Made by a program: the position numbers and the translations under genes. From NCBI GenBank assembly GCA_914767715.1, contig OU612070.1, positions 1,941,501 through 2,001,500 of the forward strand: 60,000 bases of DNA. The letters run 5' to 3'. This DNA is from Membranipora membranacea (taxonomy: Eukaryota; Bryozoa; Gymnolaemata; Cheilostomatida; Membraniporidae). Shown here piece after piece: positions 26,084-39,222 of this stretch. The notes below the pieces were generated by a model. It was not told the DNA's origin. It worked only from the letters and a program-made list of their open reading frames with translations, and did no database searches. The first letter of the stretch is position 1. Each line of letters opens with the position of its first letter.

Positions 26084-27739
26084 TTATCTGTCAATCTATG
26101 AATCGCCAGCCGAACAAAGAATCGACCTCGACCCGCTCAAGTAAGGGATATCACTGACACGCCAATCTACCTGGCCTTGTAACGCTGCATCGTACTTGAT
26201 TTTTGAGGTTATTTACAAATCCCAAAGTTGCGTCAGACTTTTTCTATGCAATTTGTTAGTCCAAATGATTACGCATTTAGTTCTGATCAGTAATAATTGT
26301 AATTGTAATGTTCTCTTTACATTTATTTGAAATTATCATTAGTAACTCTTTTTTTTCAATACCACTTTATACGTAAACACTTTATTGTAATTTATAAAAC
26401 ACTATTCTTGTTATATCTCTGTAGACTTCGTGATATATAAGATTGATTTTTGTTACTTGATGTTTGCGTAGTATAATCATTCCTCACTTTGATCGTACTT
26501 TTTTACAGATAGAGTCTCTAATTTTGTCCGTCCGGGTTTTTGTGAAACATTATCTCCTCCATACTTTTTTCAAAAACGGAAAGGCCATTTTATACAACTC
26601 CATTATTGCATCATATATATTCCTCAATCGATCACACTATTTTGTACCAATTCGATATTGACTATTTATGTAACATCTCTACTCTGTTCTTTATTTTTTT
26701 GCTTGCTCTAATACTCATATTTTTCTTTGCATTCAATTTTTGCAAATCTAACATCTGGTAACCTGGAACGTTGATTAAACAGCAAACCCTCATGGTTTCC
26801 ATAATTCAATGCCCTTTTAGTTATTTAATAAACGATCTCAACTGCCAAAAAAGGCGGAATTTCCGGCTGCCATATCTTATTTTATGAATGAAAATCTTTT
26901 AGGGAGTTTTGAAATAGGGAAAAATGAGATGATATTGGTTTGGTTAGCATCATATTCTTGTTAATTGATTCACCCTTTTGGATCTTATCTCCAATCCCTG
27001 CTGTAAGTGGAGGTGACTCATCCTATCCATATCAACCCACATTTTCCGGCAACAGCATCAGCAAAATGTGGCACAGTTTGGACAATGAGATAAAAATGGG
27101 GAGATAATCACATTAAATTTTATCAATTGTGTCTAATCACAAAACGCAATCTTTTCCCCAGTTGAATCCATCTACAACTCTGAATTGGATAAAAAAAAAT
27201 CATGCAGTATTGAAACATCGTCTACTTAAGGTGCCTCTAGAACCGCCCAAGTGTTTCATAATTTGGGAGTTTTCTGGATAAAAAACGCACAATCATTATT
27301 ACGTTTTTTTATGGAAAATAATATCTTTCTCTAGAATCATGTTTACACCTACTCAGCTTAGCCCAGAAAGGCCACGGATAGCTACACCCGCTAGCTTCTA
27401 AGCATGTCCAAAGTTTGGTTTTATTGTTATAATTTTAACATGGAAAGTTTACACAAGAGGTATGAGTAGGTATCGAATCTCAGCCATTCTCACATGCTTA
27501 TAGGGTTTCTTAGCTGCCTCTAAGAATAGAGACTGTAAAGGCAAGCACATAATGTACACAAACGCAATGTTTACCAGAAAGATCAAGACCCCTTCTAGAC
27601 ATGATGATTCTAGTATGGCTCTCATGTTTCACCCTGTGAGACGCTAGAAAAGACTTGATGGTGATTTGGGGAGGCCCTCTTTTGTCATTTCGCTCCCTAA
27701 TTGGTGCCAAGGCTGAACCGGACTGATCTCGTGATGTAT

Positions 27740-28124
27740 TTAAAGGGCAACCAAGGTTTCAAACATGTTTTCATTGATTGATAGCAGATTGCACCTTCTG
27801 CATATAAGGAAATAGGGAAAAAGACCAAATCTAATTCGGATGATTATTCAGCCAGAGTTCTTGGGAAACATTTCATCCATCAGGTACTCAAACTCAGCTA
27901 AAATAGAATACCACAGAGCAGTTTCCTGTTCCTGTTATTATTTAGCCTGTACTCTATCATCATAACAGCAATGTCTTGGAACCTCCCCTAAATTGAAGTG
28001 TTACCCAGCTTAGAGTCAGCAACAACTTTGAGTTTTGCGTCGTGTAATGCACAAAGCTGATGCTGCCTAGCACATAATTTACTACCCATTAATGCATCGC
28101 TGCGAAACCTTGGTTGCCCTTTAA
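27740..28124. mobile_element. Short TTAA-flanked inverted-repeat element
   Basis: Ends are perfect inverted repeats (27740-27760 and 28104-28124). Each outer end is TTAA followed by AGGGCAACCAAGGTTTC. A TTAA target duplication is typical of piggyBac-type elements, but TTAA is itself a palindrome, so it may simply be part of the repeat. It has no coding capacity. Confidence 0.5.
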
Positions 28125-28212
28125 GACAAAAAGGGGATACATTCTTGAGTTATTTCCGTTTGCTAAGAATTCGCCTAACGCTAGAAAAATACATACAATG
28201 CCGTACACTTCT

Positions 28213-28285
28213 GATCCACCCATAAACATGTAAATAATATTTAGTATAAACATATAAATAATATTTATATGTTTATGGATCCACC
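28213..28285. repeat. Imperfect hairpin with internal direct repeat
   Basis: CCATAAACATGTAAATAATA on the left pairs with CCATAAACATATAAATATTA read from the right arm. The left arm's TAAACATGTAAATAATATTT also recurs directly as TAAACATATAAATAATATTT. Confidence 0.7.
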
Positions 28286-29973
28286 TAAGAAGAACTTGAT
28301 GGTGGCTTAGTAGTCCCATTTTTGTTATTTTTTTAAAGTAATAGTTATCGTCTTAGGTTATATGGACAATGGTATAACAAATTTTAAAAATCAGCCAACA
28401 CAAGTTTACTATGTTCATATCTATATTTTTTTTCCTTTGGTGTCCATACCAGGCAACCTGGAAAATTTCTTCGCAAACTTTTGAACAAATAGAAATGTTC
28501 CATTATCTGGATTTCCTTGACTAATATCATTGTACTTCATCATAAAAATAAAGAATAAATGTTTTCCCTCGACATTATGCAACTTTTTTTAAACTTGCTG
28601 AAATCACTCTGACAGAACCTGACATCTAAACAATACTCTGCCCACCCCAGTCCCTCAAGTTCACTACAAGGAGGTGTGAAAAAGTGACAAACATCAACAA
28701 GTGTTTGACTTTCCTGACTTATAAAAGCTTTAGTATTTGCAAAAGCTGGACTATTCAGTCACATCAAAACCTTACAGTAACGTCATATCCCTTCTGAATT
28801 CAAATTGTGGCTTTTAATGTTAATTTAAAAAATAGATAATGCCAAAAGTATCAGTGGTAGTAACTGATCTGAAGGGTTGATTCACTACCTTTCATATTTT
28901 ATAGAGATGCCACTCAAGAAATTACAAAGTTGAAACACCTGTGAAACATTTCAATCCACTGTGAATAGCACATCTATAAATGTATTTTTTTATGAATGAA
29001 TGACAGTCTTCAAAACTGGCCTCAATTGTCAATGTTACACCTTTTGACCTAAAGACTTTTTGACAGTTCCACAAAAGCATATTGTTCTGTCACAAACTTT
29101 TTATATCAGCATAAGTTGATGGGTTTGAAAGCAGGCCAGCCGTTAGAAGCTAATAATATAAAGATTTGGTTGGATTTTATTGGATACTAAGGAATAAACA
29201 TTTTAAGACAATGCAGTTTTTGAAAATAACCTTATTTTTACATGCTCGCTGATAGGAATGGAATTCATTCTATTTCTTAATCTTCATGGAAAGGAAATTG
29301 TTTTGAACGAAAATCACATTGATTTTTTTAAAATTTTTGGGAGGTAATGAAATTTGAATCACCTTTGCCCCAACACCAGCCAGAAAAAGAAAAAGGTGTG
29401 GATAGATCCAATCCCCTAATACTTATCATGTTTAACTTAACACGGCGATCAGTCAGTTCCTCTTGGTTGACAATCATTGACTGTAAAAATAATTGAAACT
29501 CGCTTCTCACCTAGAGTTTATAAATATGATAATGACGTTTGTTTGCCGACGATATGAAGAAGGAAATTATATATATCCTGTTATCAGGTTCGCTGACGAC
29601 CTTCGCTGTGGACCTCGGGCATCAAACAGATCACCGACAATAACCACATATTTCTCTCCAATCGTCCGGTTATTTTTAGCAGCCTACAGAATTGGTTCTA
29701 ACTTTCGTAAATTATCTGCCGATTTATGTAAGTGTCAAAATTCACGAATGGAAGTGTTTGAGGAATAGCTAGCGATTCTCCATCATAGAAAAATTTTATG
29801 CAGAGAAAAAACCAAGTTGAATGAATAAATTCCTAGACTTTATACTGACCGTTGAAAAAAGTGGCAGTGTTCTTACTTGAAAATTACCATGCCAAAAAAG
29901 TATTCAGGATATAGTCTGACTTTATACCCCCTCGTTATTTTCAGCGGCGCGTTTGAGTCGCAGTTTAGTACAT

Positions 29974-30017
29974 TTGTGGACTCTGTTTTGTGGACTCTGT
30001 TTTGTGGACTCTGTTTA
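29974..30017. repeat. 15-bp tandem repeat
   Basis: Three near-perfect units of TTGTGGACTCTGTTT in the MIPOL1-FoxA interval. Confidence 0.9.
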
Positions 30018-33000
30018 CGCTGAAATGCGGAAATAGATATTTATACTTATTTTATCACAGACTAATAAATATACTCAAGACTACTAAGAAAATATTGTCT
30101 CAGATAGATAAAAGACGTGTAACTCAAATTTACTCATCATCTCATTGTGTTTGTAATCTTAAATGATTTGTCACTGATCAGCAAACAGAAATGTGCAAAC
30201 CTACTACAACACCAACTTAGCTTAAAAAGTGATATTGAAGGAAAACGGGTTTAATAATGCATTCCATGTTGTGGGGCTGTTATATTTGTCAAAATAAACA
30301 AATGATTTTTAAATTTAATTTGGGAATAAATTAGCTAATCTTGCTCACATAGCATCGTCCCTGATCAGAAAGGTGTAATTATTTGGGATTTAATCGTTAG
30401 TTGTGTGCCCTCGTCCAATATTTACCGACATAACACCAGATACACAAAGACACACACAGAGGGGTTCGCTCTTTGTTTTCACACCAAACTCATAAATAAT
30501 ATGATTATATTTTAAATTAAATCTGTTCATGCAATATTTCCATGAAATTGGACAAGAATATATAAATCATGTATTCAAATTCAAGTAGTTCAAGTCTTAC
30601 AAGACTACAGTTTTGTCGCAGAATTTTGCATTAAAATAAAGCGTCGAGAATTTTTCGCATCAAAAAATTATTGACAAAAAAAGAACAATTCGCTCGATGA
30701 GTGGTTCAACTACAATAATTATCTGATATGTTGGAGATATATACTTGGAATTTCTTTCACGGATTTTTCAACTAAAATTCTGCAAATTGTGCCACACCAT
30801 CTCTCAGCTGCCAGGGCCCTGTGCTCTTACATAAGAGAGATGTTGACTTTTACTTAGAGAAAATTGAGGCAGCTCCTAACTGTACACACGGCAGCGACAT
30901 GCTGTCTCCTACAGCCAATTTCCACTTCCAATTACCCTACTCCTACCTCTCATATAAAATCCAATAACAGCACAGGTGTCCACCATCGATGACATGTTCT
31001 GCCTAGCCTCTGTTCCAATATTCCGATGTGCAGATGGCTCCACTGATTCGCTTGTTTCCTCACCGGGAAGCTTACGGACTGTTCCATGACTAGAAACATG
31101 CCCAGAAATTTTAGCAGAATCTGGTTACATCTTGCGTGATAGATTATCATTTTGTAGCAGTAACTCTAGCAACCCAATTTGGCCTGACCTAAAATCACTT
31201 TTCAGGCTGAATACGCCATTTTTGTAAATTTTTAAAAATGTGGTTGTACCTCAGTCTAATGTTGGCCAGTGTCGTTCTCAACATCAGACAAACAATCAGT
31301 GTTTGTCGATTACATAACTGGCAAGCAATCAGCTCCTTGCTGTTCAGTCCTCTGTTTGCCCAGAGTGGAATAATTTGGCTGTTTCTACTGAATAATTCAC
31401 TCGATTATTCAACATTAAATTATGCTGTGTAAATTTGAACATGGGGAAGCCAAAATATACCGGATTCCACGCTCGTAATATAACAAACAGTCTGACCTCT
31501 TCTTTACAATAGTATCTGGAATTTTAAAACTTGAAAGCAATAAATAGATTTTCATGGTTTTCATAATAATTTAAGAATTAATATGGAAAAAATAACAATG
31601 TGACCTGATTTTGGAAATATATACCAACCAACCACAGGCAAATTTGGCAAATAACACTTCGAATCTTTTTTCACCGTACAAATTTCTTCTCAGATTGATT
31701 TTCAAAGCAGTATTTCTTGACCAATGGCATTTTCAACTAGACATGAATTTTATTTTATAATTAGACTTGTCTATAAGTACAATCAGAGTGATTCCCTTCT
31801 TATCATACTCAGTGGTATGTGATAAATTCTTTTGGGTCTTTGACTCTCTCCCAGGCCTGACTGGCTGGCTAACACAATACATTTTAACTTTACTATCAAT
31901 CAGAAAATTGTATCTGTTGAAATTTTTTCATTGATGGTACTTCCCAAAACTGTTTTCATAACATAAATTCTAAGAGCATGTTGTCACTGCAGTTAACATG
32001 TTATTGTGTGCCCATTACCCAATGAAAGCCTTGAGTAAATATGGAAAACAATGGGATGAGAAAACTTTTCAGCAGACCTTACTGCTAGCCTTCAGCGCTA
32101 AGCTCCCCATTAGAAAATTGCTTAGATGAAATACTACATAATCATCACCCATTGTCAAGGAACAACAAAGGCTACATAGGCATAAACAGACAAACATCTC
32201 AAGTCTGAATGAATTTATAATTGTAGGTGTTAAAACAGGAAAGAATAGAATGAGGGATTTGTAGTGAAAGAGATAAAACTTTATCATCCATAAATTTTAT
32301 TCATTATTAGGACTATAGAAGGAATTCGGGCCTTTCAGGGAACTATGGTCGATGAAGGATTACAGTTTCAAAACTCTTGATGGCTAATTGACATTTGATG
32401 GGATCTACTCCAAGGTCCTATCGCTACGCCTATCATACCATGAGGCCAAGTGGACAGTTGTGTAAGTCCTGCGTACACTGCGGATCAAGAGCATACAAAC
32501 AGCCATCGATTCCCTTCCTGCGGATTGCCTTTGTGTGACTGCTGCATATTCTCGCAGCAGGGTAGGGAGGGGATGTCAGAGGGGGTAACCCAGCCAGGTG
32601 TGCAGCAAAAAACTGTTATTCTAACTTCGAAAACCAAGCCTACCAAACCATGCCACGGCTAATCTTAGGCTTTACCCTGCACCAGCTAAAAACATAAAAC
32701 GCTAACCTCTCAGACTATAGACGTTACCGTAACAATGACTTGTTTTGATGGCTGACCCTGTTATCCGTCCCGACTAAATGTTACTATCAGTTATCATCTA
32801 CATTATCTACAGTCAAGAAAAGTGAGTGCATTTGATAAGGCGGCAACAGATAAAGAAATCCCAGGTGTGATGACATTGGCACTTGGGAACAACAAAATTT
32901 TGTCGCGCGTCTGGTCAATGAAATCCGCACAAGAAACGGAAATGTGCTGTAAAGATGCACCAAGTGCGGAGGCGATTAGGGAAGTCCCAAATTTCAATTG

Positions 33001-33585
33001 TCTCTCAAAAATCCTGTCTGCTGTCTGGCTGAGGGATTGGAATGGGGAAGCGGCACTGATTAGTCATATGCGTACCCTGTCAAGTAATTTAATTTATCTT
33101 TCACTCCTGGCATAACTCACAGGAAGGGAGAGGGAGTAAGAAATGTGTAAACAAACAAACAAGATTCTCTCTTCTTACCATGTTATATCTTGCAACAGAA
33201 TATGCAGTCTCTCTAGTTTTCTATGTGCAAAGTAATACCTTGTCATCCCATAGGAAACCATACTGGAAACAAACAAATAACAAATGAGAAATAAACATTT
33301 ATTTAATTTTTAATTTGTGTTGTATTTGTAATGTATTCTGCAATATCATCATTCATCACAGAGTGTCTTTTCGGAGAATTTTGTCAAATCAAAAATGTTG
33401 AATTCATCAAATGGATAGACTGGAATTAGTGCTAAGCTCCATTCTTTCTTCACTCTTGTCTACATCCCAGCAGAAAAAGATTGGTTTAAGAAACAGAAAT
33501 GCTCATCGAAAGTTTACATCATAACACCTCACCCCCTACAGTCATCTACCCACGAGCAATCATGGCAAAAAATACACGTCGCCGC

Positions 33586-33715
33586 CGGATAAGAAATGTA
33601 ATTAAACAATTAATAGAACTGTATAATTAAAGATGAGACAAGAAACATCCAATTAGTAGCACAGAAAAACACGCTAATCTATTTATTTAGGGATAATTAA
33701 ATCAATCATTACTAG
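33586..33715. promoter_or_regulatory. Candidate enhancer: dense homeodomain and GATA-type motifs
   Basis: Within 130 bp there are TAATTAA cores at about 33598, 33623 and 33694, AATTAAT at 33608, CCAATTAG at 33649, further TAAT/ATTA cores, GGATAAG at 33587 and GGATAATTAA at 33691. It lies between MIPOL1 and FoxA, about 5.5 kb past the FoxA stop. AT-richness raises the chance level of such motifs, so this is only a candidate. Confidence 0.3.
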
Positions 33716-36700
33716 CGGAGAGGAGCAAGAATCTTGTAAAACAAGGCCTTCTTACCAAATCAAGACATATCTTCTATATAAACCAACTTGTTCTGAATAT
33801 CTTAACCGAGCAGGTATCATGGCAGTCATGATCTAGATTTTGTGCATTATGATTGTTTTTCAAACAACATTTTGACCTGGTCGCTAGGGTTGATAACACA
33901 TAACGCTTGTAACAATTAGTACATAATCATCTATTAAATAATTTTTGAATTCAATTTTGTGAGTTTGAGTTGATAGAGCTACAGCAGTTTTTGATTATCC
34001 CTGCCTGCCCTTCCTACCCTTTCTCTCCTTCCTACCCATAGTTAACTGGAAGGTGAGGCAATCGGTGAGACCTCCACCAACCTTTATTGCGCAACTAAGA
34101 CAGCTAGCCCTCATTGGTAACAAGCGTTTATATTCTAACTCAACGTGATTCATTTAATTTCTCATAGTCATGAACCGGTATGGTATGGCAGATAAAAGAC
34201 TTATAAGCCATTACATTGGGTGTCAGTCATTGGCATAAGCAGTCATATCTTAAACTCGGCGTCACAACGACTGGCTTTTATCTACAAATTCCCTCCACAA
34301 CTGCTGAATAATTGAGATAAATTTCAACACCTCGGCTCAGTGAATGGTTATAGCCAGGCAGACTAGCAGTGTGGTGCTATGTTATTAATAGATTTGTCTA
34401 TTTTCCCTTATAAGACACGCTAAGGATGGGAGGGGATTATTGAAATACATGTTTTATCTTTGTGTCCCAAAATCTCTACTAGAATGTGAAATTTGACAAG
34501 GTATCTAATTGGCTTGTGTGGTTGCTGTTTGTGTCGTAATAATGATGATGATGATGAGGACTTTGAATTTTAAGCTCTATAAATTTTATTATCTCTATCG
34601 AAATCACGGGTGGGTGGGAAAGGATAAATTTGGCACAAAAGTTACCGCCACTTTAACTGATACCGTAACTTTCCTTACGCCCAGCGGCTAATGGTCAGAT
34701 TAATCTTAGGAACGTTGTTGCCAATCTCACCAGCAACGTTAAATAAATTTTAAAATCACAAACGTTTTCTGTGTAACCAGAGTAGTGATCGTAAACGGTA
34801 CTGAACCACATCACTGGTGTCCATCCACTTCCTGTTGTATCCTTGCTGCTGAACAAATAAATCTTTATCACCATTATTGTCATCTCATCATGTCATCATT
34901 AGCCGTGTATCACATGATTGATATTATACGTCCTGAGAGCCACTACACTATTATATAGTACCATCTCTGTGTTCAATATGTATTCTAGCAAGAAAAGTAA
35001 ATGAAATCGCAGTGTTCTATTTGTTCATTTGATCAGGCAAATAAATGATTATTATAATTTTTTATTTGCTCAGGGCGACTGAGCCAGTGTTGGAAGGTTA
35101 TAAATTCTTACTACAATACAAACTAACCCTCATACTGTATAAACTTACTGTCTTTGCCTGTCTTATCTGATTTTTACCTGAGTAACTGACCAAGCTTGAG
35201 CACCACAAAACTTCTGACCCGCGCTGGAAGAAACCATAGGATGGATGTGATTCGTTACAGGAAAGACTGGTTTGAAATTGTAAAAGGCACAAAAATCAAA
35301 AAATCAAAATTACATCCTAATACTAAACAACACAAGATAAATATTGGAAGGGCAAGGATTAGTAAAAACAGAGACTATTGTCTATTGTATAATTGCAATT
35401 ACAACTTAAAATTTGGCCAGGTACGGGTAGCGGCAGTTTAGAGATGTTTTTGGAACACAGGCTTACAGAGTAACTAAGGCCGGGTTAGGAAACAAACAGA
35501 TGGTAGAGTTCATTTATATGAGAAGGATATCATGTCTGTAACAAGCCTACTAGATACTTCATAGTACCCTCTTAATAATGAGATAAGTGCGCAATAAACG
35601 GTCATAATCCAAGGGCCATTCCCCTTTTATTCCCAGGTAAAATTACACTCCTCTTCGCAACATTAACCAATCACATAGCCGTTTTCCCCCCCTGTACTCT
35701 CACTGATCTAGTGCTTTCGTGACCAATCACATTGAATATTTCAAGTTGTGAAAGCCTGGGCTTAGAAGGGTGGCACCGAACACCGTCACAATAATTCCAC
35801 AGTCAAATGCTCGCCACAATATTACACTTGTACCGCATACTCCACATTCATAAGGAGCAGCATCTTGGCATAAAATCATTAAAAATAAATTGCTTTGTGC
35901 CTCGGTTCAAGGGATTGGTGAGATGTTTTATGGCATTGTTGTCACAATTTATTTATATTCGTATTTATTTCTCAAAGATTCCTAAAACTTGCTAAGGGGA
36001 TGGTCAGTATTTTGTCCGATTGCAAATTTTGGTGATACATTTTTTCAGTCTCCATACAAAACCAGCAGGAGTACAAACCTCTCACAGTTATAATACGTGG
36101 AATCTATCCATCCAAAATTATTTGCTATGCTATCTAAAATTAATACTGAAATTTTTGTTGATGAATCAATTATTTTATTGGAGATAATTGCCCTTGTTTT
36201 TGTTCCTGTTGAGCTAAATTCCGTTTGATTGTGGAGGATAATGAATCACCCCATATGATGTCATAGTACGGGAGATTAGATATCGAGTATAGCATTACGT
36301 AATATTAGGATGAGTGGTACCCAAGGAATGAAAACATCCCACTTATATTACTCGATATTACGAATACCATTAAAGTTTAAAGTATTAATTTGAATTAAAA
36401 GTATTTTAAAGTTTTATGAAACAAAATTTGACTGGGGGTGGAAAGCTAGCAAGCTTAGGTTTTGCGCTATACCCACGAGCCCGTCAACCCGAGAATTTAT
36501 CAATCTGTTTAACTTATCATTCCCTATACAGCCTAACTTCAGATAGGAAAATAGAATATCCGATCAAGATTTGTGATAAAACCTTAAATGAATAATTGTA
36601 AAAATTACTGCGTCTTTGTCATAACTGTGAGAGCAAAAACCGCTTTGCCTCACAAACAAAAGACGTCATTGAACAGATTGTTATCCAACTATGTTGAGTA

Positions 36701-39222
36701 AGATTTTAACTCTCAATATCTCTTTTAGCCTGTCACATTTGATTATTATTTTTTAGCGTAACATGAGCTCAGCTTTTTGTCATCCCTAATATGTTTGACA
36801 GAAGTGCTTGAAAAATATAAAATCTTTTAAATTGGTTTATTCAATCTGAGCATAACAGCATCTATTAATCAGATTGTATAGACTGAGTGCATGCTGATGA
36901 TGTGGGTTACAAATATCAGCCCCTCCAATATTGCGAACAAATCTTGGGCATCAAACTAAAAGAGAATAGGCCTATCAGACCTACATCATGGCCTCTAGCA
37001 ATATAAAATTGTCCTCACTGATACAGTGAAAAGCACCACAATATTTTCACACCTTTTCGGTTTATTGGAAAAACAATAGACACGGACAGATAACATGGTT
37101 GAACTTTTGAATTCACAACCGAAATCTCAATTCTCCGTAACACAGCAGTCTGATCACACTGGACACCTGTTTACAGAATCTCACCATCCCATTGTTATCT
37201 CACTCTGATAGTTTTTAGCTGTGCCATTTTCACATAATCTAAACAGTTATCACGTCCCAGATTATCAATGACATAGTGTCATTGTTAACTCCCCCAATCC
37301 TAGCAAACGTCTTGAAGGATGGTTCAATGTTTATTTTATTGGCTTATCGTTGTCTATGCAAGCAATCGAGCGGCCAGCAATTCTTTACAAGCTGTAGGTC
37401 GGAGCTGATGCCAATGTTTGACCAGATGAAACTGAGATGAGACGAGTATTTTACAAGTAAATAAATGGTCTGCTGTGTCAACTATACAAGTGTCATTCAA
37501 ACACGCTGCTTTATGGTCTTGTGTCAGTGACTAACAATCGGAGGAAGACGATTCAATAGGAAATATCAAATCTTAACTTCTTAGACCACCATGAATTTCA
37601 AATTAAATTCATTAATTATGCTGCCTCAATAACAATGAGATTGAGACAATAGCTTCGGTTCACAACCAGTCAAAGCAAAATCTTCGAAAACCAATCTTGA
37701 ACATCCCTATGAGTCAACCAAACTCTCAGCGCTTAAACTTTTATCCCTCATCACGAATTCATGAACTATGTAAAGCCTGCTAATTTCACGACAGATAAAC
37801 TCTGGTACAAAGCGGACGATTACTAATATATACAGGTGACAACTAAGGCTGGACGGCCTTACAGATTTCTGGTTTAGCAGAATATGTGGCCTTTATCTTT
37901 AGGTTGGTTCATGTCTGATTTCTAGCTCTTTATTTACCATGCTGCAGTGTGGCCAGGTAAAATTTCGCATCAATTAGTCTATGTTATGAATATGTGGTAT
38001 TATCTGGCCGCTGGCCTTCAAGTCTCATTGAAGATCTATATGTGTACTACTTGCCAACCTTGCTATGTTATGATCAAATGAACACCTAGTCTTACTCTGC
38101 ATTCACCATGTTGGATAGTGAGCAGGTAGGCCCGACCACTTCACCAATCACACAAAATTTGGCATTTTACCAGCCAGCGCCAGGTTACAACCACAGCCTG
38201 ACAACAAAGTCCACAAAGTCTGAACCCTGATAAGATAGGCTCACTGCTAAATCATAGTGTGGTCTAATTCTGAGTTACGGTGACACTAGCTACAGAGACT
38301 GCAAGAGACAGCAAGTGCTTAGTTAGGATTCGTACTGAGTATATCTTCGCTTGTGGCGGTGGCCATATGGGTGAAAACACCAAGAATAATCTTTAGGAAA
38401 ACATGTTTTATATAATGCTGATCATTTAGTCAATGATGTGAATGTTTCTGCTATGACTAGATATTGATCAATCAATCAATCTTCATGTTTTTTTAGGGCA
38501 TATACCTAATCTAACATAATGCTATACTGTTCAGTTTCTGATGTGATGGACTCGGAAGTTTGAGAATTGAAGATGACGATTTTATTCAATATTTGACTTA
38601 TAAATGTATTAAGTTCAGCCTCATTAGGAAAAATATCACTCTGTAAGAAAACCAGGCAAAAAAACTACTGGTCTAAAATGAACTTTCAAAAACAAAAAAT
38701 TGAAATTTTGATTGTATCAACTCAGAAAATTGTCATGTACGGCATATGTCAAGAACTAGCTGGCACAAGCACTGTATTTCCCTGTCTGAATCACCAACAG
38801 ATTTCAGGCTACGTTATATAAAGAGAGACGAAATGCAAATTAAATAAAAAATATTACAGGCTAAAATTATACAACAGTTTGTTAAAAGAAAAAATGCTAT
38901 TTACAGAAAAAACATGTCTGATTGTAGAATGCAACTCTTGTTAGAATTCACAAAATTATCGATAAGACAAAAACCGTCTGGTCTCGTTCCAGACTCAATA
39001 TAACTATAATTACATCTAAGTAACCGCAAATAAGATGATTTCTGGTGTACCGCAGTTTAGGTGAGGCAGTGCTCAGTATCAAATTATTAGCAAGAGATCT
39101 GTAGGATTTTGGAATGCAAATTTTGAACAATGTCATGGTAAAACTATAATATCAATTGAAGTAATAACTCATCATAAATAACCCTTAATCTCCGATTTGG
39201 TGTGATTGAGAGGAGTCAAAGT

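Larger units (their letters stand above)
26084..39222. other. 13.1-kb intergenic region between convergent MIPOL1 and FoxA
   Basis: No coding exon is supported here; the open frames are short, mostly lack ATG and have no recognisable motifs. The MIPOL1 3' UTR probably runs to about 26850 (AATAAA at 26827-26832). The FoxA 3' UTR probably runs down to about 38560 (AATAAA on the minus strand at 38581-38586). In between are the TTAA-flanked inverted-repeat element (27740-28124), a hairpin (28213-28285), a 15-bp repeat (29974-30017) and a TAAT/GATA motif cluster (33586-33715). Confidence 0.7.
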
